DNA of 64,000 nucleotides from positions 1 through 64,000 of the forward strand of contig NZ_PGDQ01000016.1 of the NCBI RefSeq assembly GCF_003073135.1, written 5' to 3'. Each line of letters opens with the position of its first letter. The stretch's first letter is position 1. Below, piece after piece: positions 49,494 through 58,276 of this stretch. Source of the DNA: Euzebya rosea. GTDB lineage: Bacteria; Actinomycetota; Nitriliruptoria; Euzebyales; Euzebyaceae. Under the pieces are notes generated by a model. It ran no database searches and was not told where the DNA came from. It worked only from the letters and a program-made list of their open reading frames with translations. The translations under genes were made by a program, and so were the position numbers.

Positions 49494-50872
49494 TGCCGGC
49501 GGCCGGCCCGACGCCAGGCGGGGACGGCCTCCTCGAGGCCCTGCAGGACGTGGTCGGCCACGCCCACGTCCTGACCGACGACCACGCCACGGCCGGCTAT
49601 CGCCTCGACTGGACCGGCCGGTTCGGCGGCCCCACCCGCGCGGTCGTCCGGCCTGCCGACACCGATCAGGTCGCCGCGACGCTGCGCATCTGCAGTGATG
49701 CGGGGGTCCCGGTCGTGCCCCAGGGCGGCAACACCGGACTCGTCGGCGGCGGTGTGCCACGCGATGGTGAGCTGGTCCTGTCGCTGCGTCGCCTCGACAC
49801 CGTCGGTCCGGTCGACCCCCACACCCCGTCGATCACCGTGGGCGCAGGGGTCACCGCCGCCGCGGTCCAGCAGGCCGTCGCTGGCCACGGCCTGGCCCTC
49901 GGGGTGGACCTCGCGGCCCGCGACAGCGCCACGATCGGGGGGATGGTGGCCACCAACGCCGGCGGGATCCACGTCGTCGCCCACGGCTCGATGCGCCAGC
50001 AGGTCCTGGGTGTGGAAGCCGTGCTGTCCGACGGCACCGTCGTGCGGCACATGGCCGGGCTGGTCAAGGACAACGCCGGGCCCGACCTGGGACAGCTGCT
50101 GACGGGCAGCGAGGGCATCCTGGCCGTCATCACGTCGGTGATCCTGCGCCTGGTCCCCCGACCCACCCGCACCACCGTCGCCGTCATCGGCTGCGCCACC
50201 GTCGACGACGCCCTCGAGCTGCTGGCGGGGGTCAGGCGTGCCCGTCCGCTGGCGGTGGAGGTCATGCGGGGAGCCGGCGTCGCGATGGTCGCCCAGCACA
50301 CCGGTACGTCCGTCCCGATCGATCCGGTTCCCCCGTGGCTGGTGCTGGTCGAGGTCGAGGGAGCAGGGGACGACGGCGGGGACGATGCCGGATCGGCGCA
50401 GCTGGTCGATGCGGTCGGCGATCGACCGACGGCGCTGGCGCAGGACGCCGCCGACGCCCGCCGGCTCTGGCAGCTGCGCGAGCGCCACACCGAGGCCATC
50501 AACGCACGGGGGGTGCCGATCAAGCTCGACGTCACCGTCCCGCTGGGCCGCTTGACGGCCTTCCTGGACCGTCTCGACGCGATCGTTCCCGCCGCCGTCT
50601 GCTTCGGCCACCTCGCCGAGGGCAACCTGCACGTGAACCTGCTGGGCGAGGAGGCAACGGCCGCCAACGAGGTTGCGGTGCTGCGTCTGGTGGCCGAGCA
50701 CCGCGGCTCCATCGCGTCCGAACACGGGGTCGGGGTGGCCAAGGTCGCCCACCTGCACCTGACCCGGACCGCCGAGGAGGTCGAGGCCCTGCGCCGGATC
50801 CGCCGGGCGCTGGACCCGGCCGGCATCCTCAACCCTGGGGTGGTCCTGCCGGTGTCACGTTCCGGTCGCTGA
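49493..50872 (+). CDS. FAD-linked oxidase of the GlcD / D-2-hydroxyacid dehydrogenase type
   Basis: A 459-residue flavoenzyme with a vanillyl-alcohol-oxidase-type FAD domain (VVPQGGNTGLVGGGVPRDGEL near residue 70; RDSATIGGMVATNAGG; GSEGILAVITSVILRL) and a C-terminal substrate domain with the metal-site motifs FGHLAEGNLHVNLL and SEHGVGVAK. This matches glycolate oxidase GlcD and D-2-hydroxyglutarate or D-lactate dehydrogenases, which oxidise D-2-hydroxy acids and pass electrons to a carrier. The ATG at 49493 overlaps the preceding stop; the much longer frame upstream is in the acetyltransferase gene. Its last 44 bases overlap the convergent sensor-kinase gene. Confidence 0.87.
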   Translation: MPAAGPTPGGDGLLEALQDVVGHAHVLTDDHATAGYRLDWTGRFGGPTRAVVRPADTDQVAATLRICSDAGVPVVPQGGNTGLVGGGVPRDGELVLSLRRLDTVGPVDPHTPSITVGAGVTAAAVQQAVAGHGLALGVDLAARDSATIGGMVATNAGGIHVVAHGSMRQQVLGVEAVLSDGTVVRHMAGLVKDNAGPDLGQLLTGSEGILAVITSVILRLVPRPTRTTVAVIGCATVDDALELLAGVRRARPLAVEVMRGAGVAMVAQHTGTSVPIDPVPPWLVLVEVEGAGDDGGDDAGSAQLVDAVGDRPTALAQDAADARRLWQLRERHTEAINARGVPIKLDVTVPLGRLTAFLDRLDAIVPAAVCFGHLAEGNLHVNLLGEEATAANEVAVLRLVAEHRGSIASEHGVGVAKVAHLHLTRTAEEVEALRRIRRALDPAGILNPGVVLPVSRSGR

Positions 50873-52220
50873 GCGGGGGCGCGGGCTGGCCGAGCGGGAT
50901 CGGCGGCATGGGGTGCTCGGGGGCGGGCGGCTGCTCGGCGTCGGGCCGACGGGCAGGCAAGCGGACGTAGAAACGGCAGCCGTCGGCCACGTTGCCGACG
51001 CTGATCGTCCCGCCGTGCGCTTCGACGAAGCCCTTGGCGATCGCCAGCCCGAGCCCGGCCCCGCCGTCGTGTCGGGGCGTGCGGGCGGACTCACCCCGGT
51101 AGGACGCGTCGAAGACCCGGTCGATGACGTCCTGGGGGATGCCGCCGCAGGTGTCCTGGACGGCCAGGAAGCCGCAGTCCTGTTCCCAGGCCGTGTCGAT
51201 GCCGGCCTCGACGAGGACCGCACCGCCGTCGGCTGACTCGCGGATGGCGTTGGAGACGAGGTTGCGCAGCACCCGGGAGACCTCCGGCAGCGACGCCTCG
51301 ATGCTGGCCTCGGGGTCCGCGACCCGCCCGTACACCCGGATGTGTCGCTGCTCGGCGACGGGGATCGCGGCGGCCAGGGTGTCGCTCACGAGGTCACCCA
51401 GGTTGACGTCGGTGTAGTCCAGGCGCAGCGCGCCGGCTTCGATCTTGGAGACCTCGAACAGGTCACCGACGAGGGCCGAGAGCTTGTCGGCCTCGCGGCG
51501 GAGCGTGCCGTAGTAGCCGCGGATCTCCTCGGGGTCGTCGACGATGTCGTCCTCGAGCAGCTCGGTGATGGCACGGATGCCCGCCAGCGGCGTGCGCAGG
51601 TCGTGGGACACCCAGCTCACCAGCTCGCGACGTGCCCGGTCGGTGGCCTGCTCGCGTTCGCGGGACATCTCCAGCTCGTGCCGGGTGGCCTCCAGCTGCT
51701 CGGCGAGCCGGGCGAACTCGCGGATCATCGACTCCGGCATGACGCCGTGTTCCTCGGGGTCCAGGGCGTGCTCGAGGTCGCCGAGGCGTCGGGCTGCCTC
51801 GCCGAGGGATCGGCTGGCCGCCCCGACGCGTTCGCCCAGCAGGAGGGCAGCGACGATCGCGACGACCGCCCCCACCGGCACGACGACGGCGAGGGTCTGC
51901 AGGTCACGGGTCTCCAGGAACATCGCGTTGCCGGCCGCCAACGACCCGGCGGTGACCGCGGCGGTCGAGGTGAGCGCCACGACCACGACCTGGGCGGAGA
52001 ACGAGCGCCCGCGGAGCAGGTGCAGTGCCAGTCCTCCGAGTGCCCCGGTGATGAGCGCGGCCCCTCCCGCGATCATGATCAGCTCGATCGTGTCGGCGGC
52101 GGGCTTGCCCAGCGCCGAGGCGATGCCGACCACGACGATCAGGCCGACGACACCGGCGACGACCGCCGACGTGCGAGAGCTCCTGACCGTGCTCGGCGTC
52201 GGCTGGTCGGCGGGACTCAT
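50829..52220 (-). CDS. Membrane sensor histidine kinase
   Basis: A 463-residue kinase with four membrane helices in the first 140 residues (TSAVVAGVVGLIVVVGIASA; IELIMIAGGAALITGALGGL; AQVVVVALTSTAAVTAGSLA; LQTLAVVVPVGAVVAIVAAL) and little extracellular sequence, so it senses within the membrane or cytoplasm. A linker, HisKA domain with phospho-acceptor His in SWVSHDLRTPLAGI, and HATPase domain (NLVSNAIRESADGG; GGAGLGLAIAKGFVEAHGG) follow. The ATG overlaps the regulator stop (ATGA). The long Pro-rich C-terminus, ending PAGPPQG, overlaps the convergent FAD-oxidase gene by 44 bases. The signal is unknown. Confidence 0.88.
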   Translation of the reverse strand: MSPADQPTPSTVRSSRTSAVVAGVVGLIVVVGIASALGKPAADTIELIMIAGGAALITGALGGLALHLLRGRSFSAQVVVVALTSTAAVTAGSLAAGNAMFLETRDLQTLAVVVPVGAVVAIVAALLLGERVGAASRSLGEAARRLGDLEHALDPEEHGVMPESMIREFARLAEQLEATRHELEMSREREQATDRARRELVSWVSHDLRTPLAGIRAITELLEDDIVDDPEEIRGYYGTLRREADKLSALVGDLFEVSKIEAGALRLDYTDVNLGDLVSDTLAAAIPVAEQRHIRVYGRVADPEASIEASLPEVSRVLRNLVSNAIRESADGGAVLVEAGIDTAWEQDCGFLAVQDTCGGIPQDVIDRVFDASYRGESARTPRHDGGAGLGLAIAKGFVEAHGGTISVGNVADGCRFYVRLPARRPDAEQPPAPEHPMPPIPLGQPAPPLSDRNVTPAGPPQG

Positions 52221-52948
52221 GGTCCGAACTTGTACCCCACACCCCACACGGTCTGCACGAACGTGGGGTTGGACGGGTCGGGCTCGATCTTCTCGCGCAG
52301 CCGACGCACGTGCACCGTCACGGTGGAGGTGTCCCCGAAGGTGTAGCCCCAGACGTGCTCGAGCAGCACCTCGCGGCGGAAGACCTCCTTGGGGTGCTCC
52401 ATCAGGAAGGCCAGCAGGTCGAACTCGCGCTGGGTCAGGTCGACGCTGCGACCCTCGATCTCGACCTCGCGGGACTTGCGGTCCAGGCGGATGCCACCGA
52501 CCTCCAGCTGCGAGCTGTTGTCGGACCGACCGTCACCGCTGCCCGACCGCTTCAGCACGTTCTTCACCCGAGCGACGAGCTCACGGGGGCTGAACGGCTT
52601 GGCCAGGTAGTCGTCGGCCCCGAGCTCGAGCCCGGCGATCCGGTCACCGGTCTCGCCCAGGGCGGTCAGCATGATGATCGGCACGTCGCTGACCGCACGG
52701 ACCCGGCGACAGACCTCACGACCGTCCACGCCGGGCAGCATCAGGTCCAGCACGATCAGGTCCGGCATGCGGTCCTGCACACGGGCCAGCGCCACACCGC
52801 CGTCGGCCACGTGCTCCACCGCGAACCCCTCACGCACGAGGTAGCGCGAGACCACCTCGGCCACGGTCTTGTCGTCCTCGACGACGAGGATGCTGGCGGA
52901 GGAGTCGGACGGCGCGTGAGTCGATGCGTTCATGGTGATGGTCGACAT
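52217..52948 (-). CDS. OmpR-family response regulator
   Basis: A 243-residue response regulator, partner of the overlapping kinase. Receiver: ILVVEDDKTVAEVVSRYL, phospho-acceptor Asp in LIVLDLMLPGVDG, Thr in IIMLTALGE and Lys in YLAKPFSPREL. Winged-helix effector: VDLTQREFDLLAFLMEHPKE, then VLLEHVWGYTFGDTSTVTVH and VRRLREKIEPDPSNPTFVQT, followed by VWGVGYKF. A Ser/Gly/Asp linker joins them. The ATG at 52948 is used; an in-frame ATG at 52933 is possible. It is divergent from a small ORF and the spermidine-synthase-like gene. Confidence 0.9.
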   Translation of the reverse strand: MSTITMNASTHAPSDSSASILVVEDDKTVAEVVSRYLVREGFAVEHVADGGVALARVQDRMPDLIVLDLMLPGVDGREVCRRVRAVSDVPIIMLTALGETGDRIAGLELGADDYLAKPFSPRELVARVKNVLKRSGSGDGRSDNSSQLEVGGIRLDRKSREVEIEGRSVDLTQREFDLLAFLMEHPKEVFRREVLLEHVWGYTFGDTSTVTVHVRRLREKIEPDPSNPTFVQTVWGVGYKFGP

Positions 52949-53032
52949 GAAAGCATCTTCGGCCACAGGAGGCAGGAAGAGTGTGACGACTTCCTTGCCT
53001 CCGCACGGGGTCCGAGACCGTCGGCGGGCGGG

Positions 53033-53038
53033 TAGCGT
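53033..53038 (+). promoter_or_regulatory. -10 box before the small Cys-rich ORF
   Basis: TAGCGT, seven bases before ATG 53046, identical in sequence and spacing to the boxes at 4672 and 5102. Confidence 0.45.
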
Positions 53039-53045
53039 CGTGGCG

Positions 53046-53222
53046 ATGACCAGCCGGGAGGAGACCTCGTGCGACCGGTGCGGCCGACCCCATCCGGGTG
53101 AGCCGTGCGGTGGCGAACGTGCCCGGATCCGTCCTGCCCAGCCGCAGCAGGTCCAGACGGGCCGACCCGGCGGCCCGTCGACGGGCGGGCCGGGCGACCG
53201 GGCTGCCGCGCAGCAGCAGTAG
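53046..53222 (+). CDS. Small protein with CxxC-type zinc-ribbon-like start
   Basis: A 58-residue candidate protein. The N-terminal SCDRCGRPHPGEPCGG has three Cys and one His in a compact pattern that could hold zinc; the rest is Gln/Gly/Pro-rich and probably disordered. The ATG lies seven bases after TAGCGT, as in other leaderless genes here, and the stop is six bases before the GTG of the spermidine-synthase-like gene, so it may be a real first cistron. With no recognised homologue it could still be a chance frame. Confidence 0.4.
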   Translation: MTSREETSCDRCGRPHPGEPCGGERARIRPAQPQQVQTGRPGGPSTGGPGDRAAAQQQ

Positions 53223-53228
53223 CCGACC

Positions 53229-54086
53229 GTGGGACGACAACGCCGCCGCCGGGCCGAGCAGGAGTCCACGACGGCACCGCCGGTCGGCGTGGCCACCGGC
53301 GTCGGCGTCGTTCGCGTCGCCGACGACCCCACCCGACCCCGGGTGTCGCTGCTGGCCATCGACCAGCACGTCCACGGGGCCGTCGACACCGGTGACCCGA
53401 CGCATCTGGCGCTCGGCTACCTGGACCGCCTCGGTCGCCTCGTGGAGGTGTTGCGCCCCGACACCGGCGGCGAACCCGGCACGATCGTGCACCTGGGCGG
53501 TGGGGCGTTCGCGCTGCCACGTGCGCTGCTGGCCCGGGCGCGAGCGGCCGGTCGGCCCGCCGACACGCAGCTGGTCATGGAGCGGTCCAGGGCGGTGATC
53601 CGGGTGGCCCGCGAGCAGCTCGGCCTGCGCGACCAGCCGGATCTGGTGGTGCGCAGCGGCGATGCGCGAGCGGGCATCGAACGCCTCGGCGACCGGCAGG
53701 CGCTGATGGTGGTGGGCGACGCCTTCGTGGGCCTGGAGACCCCTCGGCAGCTGGCCACGGTCGAGTTCCTCGACCACGTCCGACGGGTGCTCGTGCCAGA
53801 CGGCGTCTACGTGGTGAACCTCGTCGACCAGCCGCCCCACCCCGTCGTGGCCGCGCAGGCAGCCACCGCCCGAGCGGTCTTCGACACCGTCTTCGTCGTC
53901 GCCGACCGAGGGGTCGCCAACCTCAGGGACCCCGGCAACGCGTTCCTCGTCGCCACCGACCGCGACGTCGCGCTCGGCGAGCTGGGGCACCTCCTCGCGG
54001 TGGGCGCCCATCCCTCCGCGGTGGTCAGGCCCGGCCGCCTGACCGCGCTCGCGGACTCGGCGCGGCCGCGGCACGACTCCGACTGA
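53229..54086 (+). CDS. Spermidine synthase-like protein
   Basis: A 285-residue protein with the Rossmann fold of the polyamine (spermidine) synthase family: GTIVHLGGGAFALPRALLARA as the nucleotide-binding turn, LVMERSRAVIRVAREQLGL after strand 2, VVRSGDARAGIERLGDRQAL with the conserved acidic motif, and FLDHVRRVLVPDGVYVVNLVD. The N-terminal beta-hairpin domain of true spermidine synthases is short and divergent, and the key YDVIxxD-type motif reads ALMVVGDAF. Many actinobacterial members of this group are of unknown substrate. The GTG follows a small ORF by six bases and probably depends on it. Confidence 0.7.
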   Translation: MGRQRRRRAEQESTTAPPVGVATGVGVVRVADDPTRPRVSLLAIDQHVHGAVDTGDPTHLALGYLDRLGRLVEVLRPDTGGEPGTIVHLGGGAFALPRALLARARAAGRPADTQLVMERSRAVIRVAREQLGLRDQPDLVVRSGDARAGIERLGDRQALMVVGDAFVGLETPRQLATVEFLDHVRRVLVPDGVYVVNLVDQPPHPVVAAQAATARAVFDTVFVVADRGVANLRDPGNAFLVATDRDVALGELGHLLAVGAHPSAVVRPGRLTALADSARPRHDSD

Positions 54087-54100
54087 CCAGCGGCGGCCCG

Positions 54101-54958
54101 TCAGGTGACGCCACCGAGCTTCGCGGGGTTCAGGACCGCGTTGATCTCCACGATCCGACCGTCCGGCCCGACCTGGAGGGCCATCACCGAGATGACCGCG
54201 CCGCCAGCCGACACGCGCAGGGCGGGGGACGCGTTGACCCAGGTCAGCTCGGCCGTTCCGTCGGGCCGCCCGGCAGCGAGGGCGAGGAGGAACGCCGAGA
54301 CCCGACGCGCCCCCACCAGCTCCTTGCGCGCGGCATGGACCACACCCCCACCGTCGGAGCGGAACACCACGTCGGGGCTGAGCACCGCCATCAACGCGTC
54401 GAGGTCGTCGCCCCGTGCTGCGGCGAGGAACCGTTCGGCGACCTCCTGCCGCCGGGTGCGGTCCGGTTCGAACGGCGGCCCCTGGTCCTTGATCCGCCGA
54501 CGGCCCCGCGCCGCCGCCTGCCGGATGGCCGCGTGGCTGCGCCCGAGCATGTCGGCGACCTCCTGGTGCGGATACCCGAACACGTCGTGCAGGACGAACG
54601 CTGCGCGCTCGACGGGTGTCATCGCCTCCATGACGCGCAGCAGCGCCATCGACACCGACTCGGCCAGCTCGAGGTCGTCCGCGGGGTCGGCGAACCCCTC
54701 CTCGACCGGCTCGGGCAACCACGGGCCCACGTAGACCTCGCGCTGGACGCGTGCCAGGCGCAGGTGGTCGATGGCCAGGCGGGTGGTGACGGTCGTCAGC
54801 CATGCGGCGGGCTGGTCCACGCCATCGGCCACCGCGAGCCTGCCGAACGCCTCCTGCACGAGGTCCTCGGCGTCTGCCCGTGAGCCCGTCAGCCGGTAGG
54901 CCAACCCCAGCAGCCGGGGGCGCTCCCCTGCCCAGGTGCTCGTCACGTCGTCATCCAT
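54101..54958 (-). CDS. ECF41-group sigma factor with SnoaL-like C-terminal extension
   Basis: Extracytoplasmic-function sigma factor of 285 residues. Sigma region 2 is LLGLAYRLTGSRADAEDLVQ and region 4 TPVERAAFVLHDVFGYPHQE with the helix-turn-helix [14 protein letters not shown]. The group-defining features are the linker motif WLPEP, the C-terminal SnoaL-like domain (from about residue 175) with DGGG and the closing NPAKL variant of NPDKL. In ECF41 factors this extension takes the place of a separate anti-sigma factor. The ATG at 54958 is preferred to the one two codons earlier because GGAGGG then has nine-base spacing. It is divergent from a ceramidase-like gene; the usual oxidoreductase partner gene of the group is absent. 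Confidence 0.9.
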   Translation of the reverse strand: MDDDVTSTWAGERPRLLGLAYRLTGSRADAEDLVQEAFGRLAVADGVDQPAAWLTTVTTRLAIDHLRLARVQREVYVGPWLPEPVEEGFADPADDLELAESVSMALLRVMEAMTPVERAAFVLHDVFGYPHQEVADMLGRSHAAIRQAAARGRRRIKDQGPPFEPDRTRRQEVAERFLAAARGDDLDALMAVLSPDVVFRSDGGGVVHAARKELVGARRVSAFLLALAAGRPDGTAELTWVNASPALRVSAGGAVISVMALQVGPDGRIVEINAVLNPAKLGGVT

Positions 54959-55037
54959 CGTCATCAACCCTCCACGTCGGCGTCCGGGGCGGCAAGGCCC
55001 CGCCCACCGACATCGACGGATCGACGCCGGCGCTCGT

Positions 55038-55062
55038 GACGGAGCACGACGGCCTCGTGACA
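55038..55062 (-). promoter_or_regulatory. Possible ECF41-type promoter of the sigma gene
   Basis: On the minus strand TGTCACG (55062-55056) and CGTC (55041-55038) are 14 bases apart. ECF41 promoters are known as TGTCACA and CGTC with about 16 bases between, so the fit is imperfect. Confidence 0.3.
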
Positions 55063-55130
55063 TCCCACAGCAGGAACGCGGCCCTCGGAGGGCGAAAACG
55101 GAAAGCGAGCCGAACTTCCTGGAGCCCCTG

Positions 55131-56828
55131 ATGCTGCACGCACTGCTGTCCCGTGGTCCGGGCGGAACCGCCCGCCGCCTGCTGGTGACGGTCCTGGCCG
55201 CCGCCCTGACCGTGTCCGCCGCCTGGGCAGGTGCCGTCCTGGCCCCCGCCCCCGACATCGACACCGCCGTCGGGACCGCCACCGGTGTGCCGGACGCCTT
55301 CGAGGTCGTCGACGGGGCCCCGCTGGGTGAGGGGCAGCTGCTGGTCGGCGCGTCGAAGGTGTCGCTGTACCCCGATCCCGACCGCATGGCCGCAACCTTC
55401 CCCGGCGCCACGTGGTTGCAGGGCGAGGAGAACGCCGGCGTCTGCACGACGCTCAGCGAGTCGACGTTCACCGAGTCCTTCGGCGACCCCGAGCACCCCG
55501 TGCACCTGGCGACCGCGACGGCCAGCCCGTGGCCGGAGAACCCCGACTGCCTGTACCAGGGCGGCTTCGGCATCGGCCCGGTCAACCCGATCCTCCACTG
55601 GGACCTCGGGCCCGGTGACCCCGGGTACGTCGCCGACGACGACCCCGAGACCGGGTACGGCCTGTGGGCACGCACCATCGTCCTGTCCGACGGGGTCGAC
55701 GAGGCGGTCATCACCGTCATCGACGCCGAGGGTTTCCTGTACGAGTACGCCAACAAGTGCGTGCCCTCGCAGCTGCCCGTCGGCTGCGGGGCCCGCGAGA
55801 TCGCCGAGCGGCTGGGGAGCGAGCTGGGCATCGACCCGTCGGCGTTCGTCATCGCCTCGACCCACTCCCACGCCTCGGTCGACCTCCTCGGAGGCTGGGG
55901 CTTCGTCCCCGACTGGTACTTCAACCAGGCCTACACCGCGATCGAGCAGTCCATCCGCGAGGCCCACGCCAGCATGGTCCCGGCGCACGTCGAGGTCGGC
56001 GAGGAGCGGGCACGGCAGTTCAACAGTGAGCGGCGCGACACCTACCGCTCCGCGGAGGAGCAGCAGCTGGCCTGGATGCGGGCCGTCGACGCCGAGGACG
56101 GCGAGGTCATCGCCACCGTCGGGGCCTACGCCGCACACCCGACCAGCTACGGCAACAACGACGCCACCGCCCACGCGGACTGGGTCGGCGTGTTCACCCG
56201 ACGGCTCGAGGATCGCTTCGGGGGGATCGGGATGCACCTGATGACGGGGCTGGGCAACATGAGCAACCGCAGCGGCCGCACCGGCTCGACGGCGCTGGCT
56301 GACCTGATCCCTGCGGTCGGCGAGGGGCATGTCCTGACAAGCACCGACGTGCGGTCGACCGCCACCGTCTGGCAGCAGCCCGTCACCAACGCGCCGCTGA
56401 ACGCCCTCGGCCTGCCCGGATTCTTCGACCGGACCTTCGTCGCCACGCCTGCCACGATCCGGACGGGCAAGACCCCCGACACCGCCCCGTGCCTGTCCGC
56501 GTCGCCGACCAGCGTGCAGCTGCAGGCCAGCGCGATCCGGATCGGCGAGGACTTCGCCCTGTCTGCCGCGCCCGGCGAGGTGTTCGCCAACCTGACCAAC
56601 ACCGTCAAGGAGCAGTCGCCCGCGCTGGTGACCATGCCGCTGGGACAGGCCAACGATGCGCTCGGCTACATGCCGCAGCAGTTCGAGCTGAACGAGGCCA
56701 ACATGCAGGGCGCCGGCTTCGTCGCCGGCGGCGTGATGGTCGTCAACTACGAGGACAGCTACGCCGTCGACCGCTGCACCGGCGACATGGTGCTGGAGTC
56801 GACCATCGCGATGCTCCGGGGGATGTAG
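55131..56828 (+). CDS. Secreted neutral ceramidase-like protein
   Basis: A 565-residue exported protein similar to the N-terminal catalytic part of neutral/alkaline ceramidases, zinc amidases that cleave the N-acyl bond of ceramide. The signal is LLVTVLAAALTVSAAWAGAV. Zinc-binding candidates are STHSHASVDLLGG, matching the family HTHTG-type motif, and GAYAAHPTSYGN. The active-site loop of ceramidases (GDVSPN) corresponds to GLGNMSNRSG here, with the Asp missing, so substrate or activity may differ. The usual C-terminal Ig-like domain is absent. The ATG has GGAG upstream. It is divergent from the ECF41 gene. Confidence 0.72.
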   Translation: MLHALLSRGPGGTARRLLVTVLAAALTVSAAWAGAVLAPAPDIDTAVGTATGVPDAFEVVDGAPLGEGQLLVGASKVSLYPDPDRMAATFPGATWLQGEENAGVCTTLSESTFTESFGDPEHPVHLATATASPWPENPDCLYQGGFGIGPVNPILHWDLGPGDPGYVADDDPETGYGLWARTIVLSDGVDEAVITVIDAEGFLYEYANKCVPSQLPVGCGAREIAERLGSELGIDPSAFVIASTHSHASVDLLGGWGFVPDWYFNQAYTAIEQSIREAHASMVPAHVEVGEERARQFNSERRDTYRSAEEQQLAWMRAVDAEDGEVIATVGAYAAHPTSYGNNDATAHADWVGVFTRRLEDRFGGIGMHLMTGLGNMSNRSGRTGSTALADLIPAVGEGHVLTSTDVRSTATVWQQPVTNAPLNALGLPGFFDRTFVATPATIRTGKTPDTAPCLSASPTSVQLQASAIRIGEDFALSAAPGEVFANLTNTVKEQSPALVTMPLGQANDALGYMPQQFELNEANMQGAGFVAGGVMVVNYEDSYAVDRCTGDMVLESTIAMLRGM

Positions 56829-56875
56829 GACCCGGCCTGCTCAACTGGGCCGGGGGGACTGCCGATCCCTTCGCC

Positions 56876-58213
56876 ATGGCACGTTCACCCCTCCATCGCA
56901 CGGCCTCGCTGCTGCTGCGCCTCGTCGCGATCATCTACGTCGGCCACTTCCCGACCGAGCGGATCGTCGAGGGGATGCTCGAGGACCGCGTGAACCCGCT
57001 CGGCGAGTTCGTCATCGAGGCTGCGCTGCTGGGGGCCATCACGGGGTCGTTGATCTACCTGCTGGTCGTCCGCCCGCTGCGGCGAAGCCTCGAGGCCGAG
57101 AGCAACGAACGCGCTCGCCGCGAAGCGGAGCTCGCCGCGGAGACCCTACGGCAACGGTTCGAGTCACGGGTCAACCGCGGGACGGAGATGGCGACGACCG
57201 AGGCACAGACGCTGGACGTGCTCCGCAGCGTGCTGGGCACCCTGGAGGAGGAGGTGCCGGCAGCGCTGCTGCTGGCCGACTCCAGCGAGAGCCACCTGAA
57301 GACCGTGCTCGACGACTCGTCCTCTTCGGGATCCACCGCCCGCACCTGCGCGGTGGAGGAACCACGCAGCTGCCCGGTCATCCGTGGCGGCACGGTGCAG
57401 CAGTTCCCCGATGCCGCAGCCGTCGATGCCTGTCCACACCTGCGGACAGGCGGGGGCGGTTCGGCGACGTGCATTCCCGTGACCGCAACCGGTCGAGCCG
57501 TCGGTGTGCTGCACGTGCCGGGCCCCCCGGGCCAGCTGCCGTCGCCGACGACTGTCGCGTCGCTGGAGACCACCATCACCGCGGTCGGCCGCCGGCTGGA
57601 CCTGCTGCGGGTGATGGAGCGCACCGAGCTGCAGGCCGCCACCGACTCGCTCACCGGCCTCATCAACCGACGCTCGGTGGAGGGGGTGGCCGCGGACCTC
57701 CTGCGCCAGCAGGTGCCGATGGCCGTGGCGCTCGCCGACCTCGACCACTTCAAGCGTCTGAACGACACCCACGGCCACGAGCTGGGCGACCGCGCGCTGC
57801 GCCTCTACGCCGCCACCCTCCGTGGATCGATGCGCGAGGCCGACATCGTGTCGCGGTACGGCGGCGAGGAGTTCCTCGTCCTCATGCCCGACACCGACCT
57901 GGCGACCGCGGCGGCGGTGCTCCAGCGGAGCCGTGTCCGCCTCGCCGCAGCCCTCGAACGTGCGCAGATGCCGACGTTCTCCGCCTCCTACGGCCTCGTC
58001 CACAGCGGTGGCAACGACGACCTGGTCGAGCTGATCCGGCTGGCCGACCGAGCCCTGTACCGAGCCAAGGAACGCGGCCGGGACCGGGTCGTCATGGTGG
58101 ATCCGGACGCTGCCGCAACGGATCCCTTCACCGTCGTGGCCCCCTCCCCGGGCGATCGCCACCTCGACGACGAAGTCAACGCCGCCGATGTGCTGGACAG
58201 CCTCCGCACCTGA
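56876..58213 (+). CDS. Diguanylate cyclase with membrane anchor and Cys-rich GAF-like sensor
   Basis: A 445-residue GGDEF protein that should make cyclic di-GMP from GTP. Two hydrophobic segments near the N-terminus (LLLRLVAIIYVGHF; EAALLGAITGSLIYLLVVRP), a coiled-coil linker (RARREAELAAETLRQRF), then a GAF-like region whose four cysteines lie in RTCAVEEPRSCPVIRG, DACPHLRTG and ATCIPVTATG, a pattern that could bind metal or respond to redox. The GGDEF domain has substrate and catalytic residues intact (YGGEEF) and an RxxD inhibitory site (READ) five residues before it, so feedback inhibition is expected. No EAL domain is attached. Confidence 0.88.
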   Translation: MARSPLHRTASLLLRLVAIIYVGHFPTERIVEGMLEDRVNPLGEFVIEAALLGAITGSLIYLLVVRPLRRSLEAESNERARREAELAAETLRQRFESRVNRGTEMATTEAQTLDVLRSVLGTLEEEVPAALLLADSSESHLKTVLDDSSSSGSTARTCAVEEPRSCPVIRGGTVQQFPDAAAVDACPHLRTGGGGSATCIPVTATGRAVGVLHVPGPPGQLPSPTTVASLETTITAVGRRLDLLRVMERTELQAATDSLTGLINRRSVEGVAADLLRQQVPMAVALADLDHFKRLNDTHGHELGDRALRLYAATLRGSMREADIVSRYGGEEFLVLMPDTDLATAAAVLQRSRVRLAAALERAQMPTFSASYGLVHSGGNDDLVELIRLADRALYRAKERGRDRVVMVDPDAAATDPFTVVAPSPGDRHLDDEVNAADVLDSLRT

Positions 58214-58276
58214 CGTCGCCGTCCGGCGCCACGGACACCAGCAGGACACGAGAGCGGAGACGTCGAATCACACGAC

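Noticed and set aside
54101-55924. Longer 607-residue start for the ECF sigma factor
   Set aside because: The extension is antisense to the ceramidase-like gene and low-complexity; region 2 of the sigma factor begins right after the chosen ATG.
58221-58236. GTCCG/CGGAC hairpin after the diguanylate cyclase gene
   Set aside because: Only five pairs and no U-tract; not convincing as a terminator.
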